Positions 6,566-13,666 are shown, counted from the stretch's first letter. The stretch is DNA of 16,182 nucleotides from Agrobacterium fabrum (GCA_003241215.1 QFOL01000062.1:1-16182), one strand, 5' to 3'. The notes: a model not told the origin generated them from the sequence alone. Made by a program: numbers and translations.

Positions 6566-7486
6566 ATGACAGAACAATCCCTGCTCAAATTCTCCATCGC
6601 CGTCACGGTTCTCCTGGCGCTGTTCGGCATCGGTGCGGGCCTGTTCTCCGGCTCGTTCGCGGTGGTTTTCGATGGCGTTTATGCGCTGACCGATGCCTTC
6701 ATGACGGTGCTGGCGCTGCTCGTCGCACGGTTGATCGCCGCTTCCGCAGCGCCGAGGCCGGGCGGACGGCTGGTGGAGCGTTTCACCATGGGCTTCTGGC
6801 ATCTGGAGCCGATGGTGCTCGGGCTCAACGGCACGCTCCTGATGGGGGCGGCGATCTATGCGCTGATCAATGCCATCGACAGCCTGATGGATGGCGGCAG
6901 ATCGATCGAGTTCGACTACGCCATCGTCGTCACCTTCGTCAGCTTCGCCGTCTCGCTGGCCATGGCATGGTTCGTCAAGCGGCAGAACCGCCGGCTGAAA
7001 TCCGCCTTCGTGGCGCTGGACGCCAAAAGCTGGCTGATGAGCGCGCTCCTGAGCATGGCGCTCTTTGTCGCCTTCGTCATCGGTTATGGGCTGACGGGGA
7101 CGTCGCAGGCGTGGCTCGCGCCCTATATCGACCCGGCCGTGCTGGCGCTGGTCTGCCTCGTCATCATTCCCATGCCGCTCGGCAATGTGAAACAGGCGCT
7201 GGCGGATATCCTTCTTGTGACCCCGCTGGAATTCAAGCAGCATGTGGACCGGGTGGCCGGCGAGATCGTGACAAAATTCGGATTTTCCTCGCACTATTCC
7301 TACGTCGCCCGTGTCGGCCGCGGCCGTCAGATCGAACTCTTCTTCATCGTCCCGAAAAACTGGCCGCCCCGGCGTCTGGAGGAATGGGATGCGATCCGCG
7401 ACGAGATCGGCGATGCGCTGGGCGGCGAGGGGAGTGACCGCTGGCTGACGATCGTGTTCACGACGGATGAGGAATGGGCGGTTTGA
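6566..7486 (+). CDS. Cation diffusion facilitator-like transporter
   Basis: A 306-residue membrane protein with about six transmembrane segments (near 8-28, 32-58, 85-105, 118-138, 155-178, 186-205) and a cytoplasmic C-terminal domain of about 95 residues, the outline of a CDF metal/proton antiporter. The segment FDGVYALTDAFMTVLALLVARLIA in the second helix is typical of one CDF branch. The canonical four-residue metal site is not intact: the first HxxxD/DxxxD motif reads Y39-x3-D43, and the second appears as S155-x3-S159 in DAKSWLMSALLS. Metal specificity, or even metal transport, is therefore uncertain. The reading frame is open back to 6503; I chose the ATG at 6566 because the TEQSLLKFSIAV start leads straight into helix one and the promoter lies upstream; GAAGGA is rather far away (about 12 bases). 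Confidence 0.8.
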   Translation: MTEQSLLKFSIAVTVLLALFGIGAGLFSGSFAVVFDGVYALTDAFMTVLALLVARLIAASAAPRPGGRLVERFTMGFWHLEPMVLGLNGTLLMGAAIYALINAIDSLMDGGRSIEFDYAIVVTFVSFAVSLAMAWFVKRQNRRLKSAFVALDAKSWLMSALLSMALFVAFVIGYGLTGTSQAWLAPYIDPAVLALVCLVIIPMPLGNVKQALADILLVTPLEFKQHVDRVAGEIVTKFGFSSHYSYVARVGRGRQIELFFIVPKNWPPRRLEEWDAIRDEIGDALGGEGSDRWLTIVFTTDEEWAV

Positions 7487-7610
7487 GTGGGGTGTGGAGA
7501 GATTTGAACCGAGTCTGGTTTTGGAAAAAACGACTTATCCTGCGTCCATCACGCGAAATTGCCGCCCATTCATTAGATCCGCATTACCGCTGTTTGCTCA
7601 GAAGCAAAGA

Positions 7611-8210
7611 TTAAGCGTCGTTCTTGGCATGGCGGGCGGCGACCCAGGAAAGGTTGGGAATGTCGCCTCCGCCAGTCTTCAAGACCTCCGTTCCGTGGAA
7701 CATAATCCCGTATCCGTGCTCGTCTTCCCAGGTGCAGGCAAATTCTACTCCGAAATAGGGCAGTTGGCCCCTGACATCATGAATAACGATATAGAGGAGG
7801 CGGATTAGCTGGCGTATCGTTGGCTCGTCCCATAGTTCAGGAAGGACCTGCTTGCCCATCACCTGGCTCTCAATGTGCTGCAGGGTAGGCAGATCGGCAA
7901 GAATGGTCTTAATGATCGTGCGCTCAACCTCCTCGTCATTGGCAATCAGCCAGCGCGCGGTGTCAAGCATAACGGAGTTGGGCGAATCACCTGAGCCGTC
8001 GTCATTCTCCAGCGCAACGGACACTTCCCCGGGTTCAGCGAAATCGGGATACCCTCGGCGCGGATGGGGTAGAGCTACTAGTGAATGCCAGAGCGTCGAG
8101 GTTAGCGGCATTGGTAGCGCGGTCTGCCAATATCCGTCTCCTCCGTAGAGGGGAGGCAGCCCTTCAGCTTCAAACACTGTCTTGCCGGGTGCGATCTTAT
8201 CCAGAAGCAT
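7611..8210 (-). CDS. Immunity-like protein, probable DUF6985 type
   Basis: A 199-residue soluble protein with no membrane segment. The C-terminal stretch (about 135-180), with VRGQLPYFGVEFACTWEDEH followed by GYGIMFHG, resembles the DUF6985 domain, found in bacterial proteins often compared with polymorphic-toxin immunity proteins. The assignment rests on recall of the motif and is not certain. The central part (80-130) looks helical (DTARWLIANDEEVERTIIKTIL). A strong ribosome site (AGAGGTG, 5-6 bases before the ATG) supports the start. The start overlaps the end of a possible 46-residue membrane protein by 14 bases. The gene and its flanks have visibly lower GC than the surrounding core genes, consistent with horizontal acquisition. 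No toxin gene is seen within the window. A hairpin (7593-7608, TTTGCT/AGCAAA) lies just past the stop codon but lacks a T-run. Confidence 0.7.
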   Translation of the reverse strand: MLLDKIAPGKTVFEAEGLPPLYGGDGYWQTALPMPLTSTLWHSLVALPHPRRGYPDFAEPGEVSVALENDDGSGDSPNSVMLDTARWLIANDEEVERTIIKTILADLPTLQHIESQVMGKQVLPELWDEPTIRQLIRLLYIVIHDVRGQLPYFGVEFACTWEDEHGYGIMFHGTEVLKTGGGDIPNLSWVAARHAKNDA

Positions 8211-8337
8211 ATTTCACCTCTCGACGCGGTTTCGAGACAAAAGAATTTCCCATCCGAGTGAGGTATATAACGAGTAGCGTGATTTTTGCGCAACTCAAAA
8301 TAGCAAGAAGCAGTAAAACCCGGTGGATGATGTGCAT
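8197..8337 (-). CDS. Possible small single-pass membrane protein
   Basis: A 46-residue frame (MHIIHRVLLLLAILSCAK, then a hydrophobic ITLLVIYL and a basic tail RMGNSFVSKPRREVKYASG). The hydrophobic stretch of about 20 residues followed by Arg/Lys residues suggests a single membrane helix with the tail inside. It ends 14 bases into the immunity-like gene, so the two could be translationally coupled. The Shine-Dalgarno before its ATG is weak, the frame is open further upstream to 8430, and I know of no homologue. It may be a chance frame. Confidence 0.3.
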   Translation of the reverse strand: MHIIHRVLLLLAILSCAKITLLVIYLTRMGNSFVSKPRREVKYASG

Positions 8338-8511
8338 ATCTTTGCGAAGATGTCCGGGACCCTGGCATGGGCTCTGCCGGGGCGCGATGTTCTCATGATT
8401 GGCCGCTGTTGGCGTGAAACAGACGCTCACACTGATATTTTGAACGCGCTTAGTCTTGGACTTTTTGCTGCTTAATTCTGATCGGGAACGTCCTCTAAAT
8501 GCCCATAACCC

Positions 8512-8541
8512 TTGACGGTCTCCCCCTCCCGGTCATATTCT
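8512..8541 (+). promoter_or_regulatory. Candidate promoter of the ETF-QO gene
   Basis: TTGACG (8512-8517), 18 bases, then TATTCT (8536-8541). Transcription would start close to 8548, inside the dyad at 8547-8560, leaving a long leader of about 230 bases. The -35 is good and the -10 is moderate. Confidence 0.4.
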
Positions 8542-8546
8542 ATATA

Positions 8547-8560
8547 TTACGTGAACGTAA
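8547..8560. promoter_or_regulatory. LiuR-like operator dyad TTACGTGAACGTAA
   Basis: A perfect inverted repeat, TTACGT and ACGTAA with a 2-base centre, just downstream of the candidate -10 box. As I recall, it resembles the TTTACGTTNACGTAA-type sites of LiuR, the MerR-family repressor of branched-chain amino acid degradation in proteobacteria. ETF-QO takes electrons from that pathway, so the pairing is sensible. The regulator itself is not in the window. Confidence 0.45.
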
Positions 8561-8778
8561 AAGTAATAAAATCAATCGTCAGGTTGTCTGACAATTGACT
8601 GGCGTGCGACATGTTTTGCCGCTATAGAAGCTCGACAAAGGTGTCCTGCTTTGCGAAGACAGGGCTGGTGAATGCGGTGCCGCGTCTGGCTTTTTGACCG
8701 GTGCGGGCGATGCGCCGGGAATGCCGGAAAGCGGATATAACAACAGCCGGATGGGACCGGCGATGCGGAGAGGACGAA

Positions 8779-10443
8779 ATGACGGAAGCGATGGAATTGC
8801 CCGAACGCGAAGCGATGGAATTCGACGTTGTCATCGTCGGTGCGGGTCCTGCCGGCCTTGCCGCCGCGATCCGGCTGAAGCAGGTCGAGCCGGAGCTTTC
8901 GGTTGTCGTTCTCGAAAAGGGTGCCGAAGTCGGCGCGCATATTCTCTCAGGCGCCGTTGTCGATCCCATCGGCATCGACCGGCTGCTGCCGGGCTGGCGC
9001 GAAGAGGAGGGGCATCCTTTCAAGACTGAGGTGAAGGACGACCAGTTCCTGTTTCTGGGGCCGGCCGGCTCCATCCGCCTGCCGAATTTCATGATGCCGC
9101 CGCTGATGAACAATCACGGCAATTATATCGTCTCGCTTGGGCTGGTCTGTCGCTGGCTGGCGGAAAAGGCGGAAGCGCTCGGCGTCGAGATCTATCCGGG
9201 CTTTGCCGCAACCGAAGTGCTCTATAATGACGAAGGTGCGGTGATCGGCGTCGCCACCGGCGATATGGGCATCGAAAAGAATGGCGAGCCGGGCCCGAAC
9301 TTCACCCGTGGCATGGAGCTGCACGGCAAATATGTGCTGATCGGCGAGGGCGTGCGCGGTTCGCTCGCCAAGCAGCTGATTTCCAAGTTCGATTTGTCCA
9401 GGGATCGCGAGCCGCAGAAATTCGGCATCGGCATCAAGGAACTGTGGCAGGTCAAGCCGGAGAAGCACAAACAGGGTCTGGTGCAGCATTCCTTCGGCTG
9501 GCCGCTCGGTTTCAAGACCGGCGGCGGTTCCTTCCTCTATCATCTCGAGGATAACCTCGTCGCCGTCGGTTTCGTGGTGCACCTCAATTACAAGAACCCC
9601 TATCTCTATCCTTTCGAGGAATTCCAGCGCTTCAAGACGCATCCGGCCATCCGCGAGACCTTCGAGGGCGGCAAGCGCATTTCCTATGGTGCGCGCGCCA
9701 TCACCGAAGGCGGCTACCAGTCGGTGCCGAAGCTGACTTTCCCCGGCGGCGCGCTGATCGGCTGTTCCGCCGGTTTCGTCAACGTGCCGCGCATCAAGGG
9801 CAGCCATAATGCGGTGCTGTCGGGCATGCTGGCGGCAGAGAAGATCGCCGCGGCGATTTCCGCCGGCCGCGCCCATGACGACGTTGCCGAGATCGAGAAT
9901 GAATGGCGCGACGGCGATATCGGCAAGGACCTGAAGCGGGTCAGGAACGTCAAGCCGCTGTGGTCGAAATTCGGCACGCTCATCGGTGTCGGCCTTGGCG
10001 GTCTCGACATGTGGACGAACCAGCTCTTCGGCTTCTCCTTCTTCGGCACGCTGAAGCATGGCAAGACGGATGCGGAGAGCCTTGAGCCGGCCGCAAAGCA
10101 CAAGCCGATTGCCTATCCGAAACCGGATGGCGTGTTGACCTTCGACCGGCTGTCCTCGGTATTTTTGTCCTCGACCAACCATGAGGAGGACCAGCCGGTG
10201 CATCTTCAGGTGAAGGACATGGCGCTGCAAAAGTCGTCCGAGCACGATGTCTTTGCCGGCCCTTCGACGCGTTATTGTCCGGCCGGCGTTTACGAATGGG
10301 TGGAGAAGGACGGCGAAGAAGTCTACGTCATCAACGCCCAGAACTGCGTGCACTGCAAGACCTGCGATATCAAGGACCCCAACCAGAACATCAACTGGGT
10401 GCCGCCGCAGGGTGGCGAAGGGCCGGTTTACGCCAATATGTAA
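8779..10443 (+). CDS. etfD: Electron transfer flavoprotein-ubiquinone oxidoreductase
   Basis: A 554-residue inner-membrane-associated flavoprotein that passes electrons from reduced electron transfer flavoprotein to ubiquinone, linking acyl-CoA and branched-chain acyl-CoA dehydrogenases to the respiratory chain. The FAD-binding loop VVIVGAGPAGLAAAIRL spans 17-33, followed by KGAEVGAHILSGAVVDP. The middle and C-terminal parts match the family throughout (FGIGIKELW, GALIGCSAGFVNVPRIKGSHNA). The 4Fe-4S cluster ligands are complete: C500 in RYCPAGVYEW, then C523, C526 and C529 in NCVHCKTC. Length equals the family norm. The ATG at 8779 has GGAGAGGACGA just upstream and gives the expected N-terminus; the longer frame from 8701 adds a low-quality extension. 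A promoter and LiuR-like dyad lie about 230 bases upstream; no etfAB genes are nearby. A hairpin repeat begins 28 bases after the stop. Confidence 0.97.
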   Translation: MTEAMELPEREAMEFDVVIVGAGPAGLAAAIRLKQVEPELSVVVLEKGAEVGAHILSGAVVDPIGIDRLLPGWREEEGHPFKTEVKDDQFLFLGPAGSIRLPNFMMPPLMNNHGNYIVSLGLVCRWLAEKAEALGVEIYPGFAATEVLYNDEGAVIGVATGDMGIEKNGEPGPNFTRGMELHGKYVLIGEGVRGSLAKQLISKFDLSRDREPQKFGIGIKELWQVKPEKHKQGLVQHSFGWPLGFKTGGGSFLYHLEDNLVAVGFVVHLNYKNPYLYPFEEFQRFKTHPAIRETFEGGKRISYGARAITEGGYQSVPKLTFPGGALIGCSAGFVNVPRIKGSHNAVLSGMLAAEKIAAAISAGRAHDDVAEIENEWRDGDIGKDLKRVRNVKPLWSKFGTLIGVGLGGLDMWTNQLFGFSFFGTLKHGKTDAESLEPAAKHKPIAYPKPDGVLTFDRLSSVFLSSTNHEEDQPVHLQVKDMALQKSSEHDVFAGPSTRYCPAGVYEWVEKDGEEVYVINAQNCVHCKTCDIKDPNQNINWVPPQGGEGPVYANM

Positions 10444-10850
10444 AGGGTAGCCGGCTCGGTCCTTCTCACGCGTCATGCTCGGGCCCGTCCCGAGCATCTA
10501 CAACGGGTTGATTTCACGACACGTGGACGGATCCTCGGGACAGGCCCGAGGACGACGTGGAGCGTGGATCGCGGCGCGAAAGCCTCTCATAGCGCAAAAC
10601 AGTTTGCCATGGCGCAGACGCGCGAGGGCTGCACGCGAGCGCAGGAAGGCGCGAGGCAAAAGCAGCGTTCAGGCCTGTTCCCCGTCAGTATTTGTGGATT
10701 GCTCTTCGATTTCTTACATATAGGATGTTGGGGTGTTGTAGCATCACGTCGCCCGTGGATTGCCGGGCAGGAATGCGGTAACGCCTTGAATGTGCATGTG
10801 GCTCAAGAGCTGTTGCGGTTGCGTCGTCGACCGGCGCAGGGAGTGTGAGA
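10444..10850. other. Intergenic region between ETF-QO and pentapeptide genes
   Basis: Besides the repeat at 10471-10557, I see no gene. Positions 10600-10665 are GC-rich with several GCGCGAG-like words and may be decayed repeat. The AT-richer stretch at 10685-10740, with TATAGG near 10721, probably contains the promoter of the pentapeptide gene, but the matching -35 box is poor. Confidence 0.45.
10471..10557. repeat. Paired-hairpin intergenic repeat, copy 2
   Basis: Left hairpin ATGCTCGGG/CCCGAGCAT (10475-10497, 5-base loop) and right hairpin TCCTCGGG/CCCGAGGA (10532-10552, 5-base loop), in inverted orientation with flanking CGTCAT and GACGACG. It belongs to the same family as the copies at 1477 and 14640 but is more diverged. 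It starts 28 bases after the ETF-QO stop codon. Confidence 0.8.
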
Positions 10851-11591
10851 ATGTCCGGCTTTCAAAGGCTGAATATCGTGCGGAAGACGAGATTTGGCGC
10901 TGCCGTGGCGGCGGCGGTGGTTGCGGTGGTTTCGCTCGGCGGCGGTCCGCTGGGGGCCGCAAGCTGCCGCACCGACGCCATGGCCGGCATCGACTGGCGT
11001 GAATGCAACAAGCGGCTGCTGATGCTGGGCGGCAGCAATCTCGATTCGGCAATGCTTTACGGCACGGATTTCACCTATACCGATCTGCGCGGCTCTTCGC
11101 TGAAAGGGGCCAATCTCGAGAAGGCCAAACTCATCCGCACGGCACTGGGCGAGGCGAACCTGCAGGGCGCCAATCTGACCAAGGTGGAAGCCTATCGCAG
11201 CGATTTTTCCGCTGCGGACGCCACCAATGCCAGATTCGTCAACGCGGAAATGCAGCGGACCAAATTCGAAAATACCAAGCTCGACGGCACGGATTTCACC
11301 AAGGCCGAACTCGGACGGGCCGATTTCGAGGGTGCGTCGCTGAACGGGTCAAAATTTTCCCTCACCAACCTGTCGCGCGCCCGCTTCGGCGGCGCGAAGA
11401 TTGGCGGGCCGGTGGATTTCACCAGCGCCTTCCTGTTGCTGACCCGGATCGAAGGGGTCGATCTCTCTACGGCCACAGGCCTCGATCAGAAACAGGTCGA
11501 CATTGCCTGCGGCGACGCCAAGACCAAATTGCCGAGCGGCCTCATCGCACCCGCCTCCTGGCCTTGCCCGGAAGATCCGGACGACGACTAA
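10851..11591 (+). CDS. Exported pentapeptide-repeat protein
   Basis: A 246-residue protein with an N-terminal signal peptide: basic RLNIVRKTRF, then a hydrophobic core AAVAAAVVAVVSLGGGPLGA, with likely cleavage near residue 37-38 just before C39. Residues about 61-190 are tandem pentapeptides of the A(D/N)LxX form (SNLDS, ADFEG, ANLEK, ANLQG, ASLNG), which fold as a right-handed quadrilateral beta-helix. The C-terminal part, GLDQKQVDIACGDAKTKLPSGL, then a Cys and an acidic EDPDDD tail, is a motif I recall from other alphaproteobacterial pentapeptide proteins. The four cysteines after the signal peptide (C39, C52, C220, C239) could form two disulfides in the periplasm. Function is unknown; being exported, it is not a cytoplasmic gyrase-protecting Qnr-type protein. 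GGGAG seven bases before the ATG at 10851 decides the start over the GTG at 10845. Confidence 0.85.
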   Translation: MSGFQRLNIVRKTRFGAAVAAAVVAVVSLGGGPLGAASCRTDAMAGIDWRECNKRLLMLGGSNLDSAMLYGTDFTYTDLRGSSLKGANLEKAKLIRTALGEANLQGANLTKVEAYRSDFSAADATNARFVNAEMQRTKFENTKLDGTDFTKAELGRADFEGASLNGSKFSLTNLSRARFGGAKIGGPVDFTSAFLLLTRIEGVDLSTATGLDQKQVDIACGDAKTKLPSGLIAPASWPCPEDPDDD

Positions 11592-11630
11592 AATATCTTG
11601 AGGCGCAGTTCGGAAATGACCGGAGATATT

Positions 11631-12122
11631 ATGAGCGACGCCGAAGTATCATTGGACAGCGATGTCTCGTTTCGGCGGGTATCTGCCTCCACCGTCGAGG
11701 ATGTGTGCGAGCTGAGCGAAACCCTTTCCGAAGTCCAGCGCAATGTCGTCGCTGACAATGGCGCCTCCATAGCGCAGGCCCATTTTTCGGAGAATGCATG
11801 GTTCCGGGCCATTTACGCGGAAGAAACCTTGATCGGCTTTGTCATGCTTCATATCGGCGCGGATCATGATGACGGCATTGATTGCCATGGCGTATTTCTG
11901 TGGCGCTTTATGATCGCTGGCCCGTTCCAGAAAATGGGCTTCGGAAAAAGAAGTATCGATCTTCTGATCGAAGTTCTAAAAGCTAGGGGCTTTGAAGAGC
12001 TGTATACAAGCTACGGCCTTGGCGAGGGCAGCCCGGAAGGTTTTTATCGACGCCTCGGTTTCGTCCTCACAGGGGATGCCTATGGGGACGAAGTCGAGGC
12101 GGTTTTGCGCTTTGGTGTCTGA
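11631..12122 (+). CDS. GNAT N-acetyltransferase, spermidine/spermine (BltD)-like
   Basis: A 163-residue acetyltransferase of the GNAT fold. The acetyl-CoA pyrophosphate loop is Q100-K-M-G103-F-G105 (QKMGFGKRS), preceded by the core strand LWRFMIAGPFQ. The late motif SPEGFYRRLGFVLTGDAYGDEVEAVL carries the probable general acid Y139. This pattern resembles the spermine/spermidine and diamine acetyltransferases of the BltD type, so a small polyamine substrate is likely but not proven. The frame is open back to a TTG at 11598; I chose the ATG at 11631 because GGAG lies five bases upstream. It begins 39 bases after the pentapeptide gene and may be cotranscribed with it. It is convergent with the MDR oxidoreductase gene, with 34 bases between the stops and no clear terminator. 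Confidence 0.85.
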   Translation: MSDAEVSLDSDVSFRRVSASTVEDVCELSETLSEVQRNVVADNGASIAQAHFSENAWFRAIYAEETLIGFVMLHIGADHDDGIDCHGVFLWRFMIAGPFQKMGFGKRSIDLLIEVLKARGFEELYTSYGLGEGSPEGFYRRLGFVLTGDAYGDEVEAVLRFGV

Positions 12123-12156
12123 TCCATCATCGCGTCGGTAGTCGGTAAAGGAGCGA

Positions 12157-13173
12157 TCAGAAGCCCGAAAGCACGATCTTGCCCTTGGCCTTGTTGCTCT
12201 CGATCAGCGCATGCGCCTTGATGAGATTTGCGGCATTGATGGTGCCGAAAACCTCGGTCAGCGTCGTCTTGATCTTGCCGGCATCGACCAGTTTCGCAAC
12301 GTGGTTCAGCAACTTGTGCTGTTCGATCATGTCTGGCGTCTCGAAGACAGCGCGGGCGAACATCATCTCCCAATGGATCGACACACATTTGCGCTTGAAG
12401 GCCATGATGTCGAAACCGCCGGCCGGATCGTCGATCAGCGCAAAACGGCCCTGCGGCGCGATGGCCGCCACGCTGTCGGCGGCATGAATGTCGCTATGGG
12501 TGGTGGAAAAGACGAAGCCCGGCGCACCGAGACCGAGTGCTTCCACCTGCGGGGCTATCGGCTTGCTGTGATCGATGACGTGATGCGCGCCGAGTTCCTT
12601 CACCCACGCAATCGTCTCGGGTCGTGAAGCGGTGGCGATGACGGTGAGATCGGTCAGCGCCCGCAGAAGCTGGACGGCGATGGAGCCGACCCCGCCCGCG
12701 CCGCCGATCACCAGAACGGCGTTGGCCGCGCCCGGAACCGGCTCCTTCACCCGCAGCCGGTCGAACAGCGTCTCGTAAGCGGTGATGGCGGTCAGCGGCA
12801 GGGCGGCGGCTTCCTCGAAATTCAGGGACTTCGGCTTTGCGCCGACAATGCGCTCGTCCACCAGATGGAACTCGCTGTTGGAGCCGGGGCGGTTGATGAC
12901 GCCGGCGTAAAACACCTCGTCGCCCGGCTTGAACAGCGAGACCTTGTCGCCGACGATCTTCACCACGCCCGCCGCATCGAAGCCGAGCACGCGCGGTTCG
13001 CCGTTTTCCGGCGACTGGTTACGGCGAACCTTGGTATCGACAGGGTTCACCGAAACGGCCTTCACCTCCACCAGAATGTCGTGGCCTTTCGCCACCGGCT
13101 GGGGCAGGTCGATATCGATGAGGGCATCCCTGGCAGCGATGGGCTGGCTGGTCCTGTAACCGACGGCGCGCAT
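12157..13173 (-). CDS. Zinc-independent MDR oxidoreductase, quinone reductase-like
   Basis: A 338-residue medium-chain dehydrogenase/reductase: a GroES-like N-terminal domain (about 1-125, with VKAVSVNPVDTKVR, LGFDAAGVV and GDEVFY) and a Rossmann domain with the NAD(P)H loop IGGAGGVGSIAVQLL (156-170). The catalytic-zinc cysteine and the four structural-zinc cysteines of true alcohol dehydrogenases are absent, so it belongs with NADPH:quinone oxidoreductases and YogA-like enzymes often labelled zinc-binding alcohol dehydrogenase. It probably reduces quinones or reactive enones in the cytoplasm. The frame runs on to 13308, but the ATG at 13173 has AAGGAG seven bases upstream and begins the family sequence (MRAVGY). 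It is divergent from the HxlR-type regulator gene, which is probably its repressor. Confidence 0.9.
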   Translation of the reverse strand: MRAVGYRTSQPIAARDALIDIDLPQPVAKGHDILVEVKAVSVNPVDTKVRRNQSPENGEPRVLGFDAAGVVKIVGDKVSLFKPGDEVFYAGVINRPGSNSEFHLVDERIVGAKPKSLNFEEAAALPLTAITAYETLFDRLRVKEPVPGAANAVLVIGGAGGVGSIAVQLLRALTDLTVIATASRPETIAWVKELGAHHVIDHSKPIAPQVEALGLGAPGFVFSTTHSDIHAADSVAAIAPQGRFALIDDPAGGFDIMAFKRKCVSIHWEMMFARAVFETPDMIEQHKLLNHVAKLVDAGKIKTTLTEVFGTINAANLIKAHALIESNKAKGKIVLSGF

Positions 13174-13209
13174 GAACAGTCTCCTTTGCTTGTTTGCGTG
13201 CCTCCTACT

Positions 13210-13260
13210 TGATACATATGGGCAAGGATCGCAAGAATGCACATTTTGTGATGATACATA
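13210..13260. promoter_or_regulatory. Direct repeats TGATACATA in the divergent promoter region
   Basis: Two identical 9-mers, TGATACATA, at 13210-13218 and 13252-13260, are 42 bases apart start to start, about four helical turns, in the 103-base gap between the MDR and HxlR genes. TTGATA (13209-13214) with AAGAAT 18 bases later could be the regulator's promoter. The repeats are candidate operator half-sites for the HxlR-type protein. Confidence 0.4.
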
Positions 13261-13276
13261 CAAAAAGGATACTGTG

Positions 13277-13666
13277 ATGTCGCGACCGCGCGCCAAGCTC
13301 ACCGGCAACTTCCCCGGCTGCCCGGTGGAATCGGCCTTAAGTTTTCTCGATGGAAAATGGAAGGGCGTGATCCTCTATCACCTCATCAACGAGGGCACGC
13401 TGCGCTTCAACGAGCTGCGCCGCCATATTCCCAGCGTCACCCAGCGCATGCTGACCAAACAGCTGCGCGAGCTGGAAGAGGCCGGCCTGATTTCCCGCAC
13501 CGTTTTTCCGGTGGTGCCGCCGCGCGTGGACTATGCGCTGACGCCGCTCGGCGAGACCATGAAGCCGGTCATCTCGGCGCTGAAAAGCTGGGGTGACGCC
13601 CATGTCGTTTGCAAGAACGGCGCGAAATATACACAGCTTCCGCAGGCTGAGGAGAAGGCCGCCTGA
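13277..13666 (+). CDS. HxlR-family regulator with N-terminal cysteine, QorR/YodB-like
   Basis: A 129-residue winged-helix DNA-binding protein of the HxlR (DUF24) family. The core is CPVESALSFLDGKWKGVILYHL (15-36), then FNELRRHIPSVTQRMLTKQLRELEEAGLISR (44-74), including the recognition helix, and the wing VVPPRVDYALTPLG (79-92). C15 sits at the position of the redox-sensing cysteine of YodB, HypR and QorR, which lose DNA binding or change conformation when oxidised or alkylated by quinones. A second cysteine, C112, lies near the C-terminus and could form an intersubunit disulfide. The frame is open from 13172, but AAGGAT six bases before the ATG at 13277 and the family N-terminus decide the start. 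Its divergent neighbour is the quinone-reductase-like gene, the arrangement known for qorR. Confidence 0.88.
   Translation: MSRPRAKLTGNFPGCPVESALSFLDGKWKGVILYHLINEGTLRFNELRRHIPSVTQRMLTKQLRELEEAGLISRTVFPVVPPRVDYALTPLGETMKPVISALKSWGDAHVVCKNGAKYTQLPQAEEKAA

Larger units (their letters stand above)
8338..8778. other. Intergenic region upstream of the ETF-QO gene
   Basis: The left part (8338-8510) has no recognisable gene or structure and is less GC-rich than the core genes. The right part holds the promoter and dyad at 8512-8560 and a small hairpin GTCAG/CTGAC (8578-8592). The ETF-QO reading frame is open from a GTG at 8701, but the protein family start is at 8779. Confidence 0.5.

Noticed and set aside
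7495..7512. GAGAGATTTGAACCGAG, resembling the T-arm of a minus-strand tRNA and hence a possible integration site
   Set aside because: The bases flanking the loop do not pair as a T-stem, and no anticodon or acceptor stem could be found in the next 80 bases.
8593..8632. TTGACT followed by CTATAG upstream of the ETF-QO gene, as an alternative promoter
   Set aside because: The spacer is 21-22 bases, too long for a normal sigma70 promoter.
8947..10497. Minus-strand open frame of 516 codons opposite the ETF-QO gene
   Set aside because: Antisense shadow; the plus-strand frame has complete FAD and Fe-S motifs, and the shadow runs on into the intergenic repeat.
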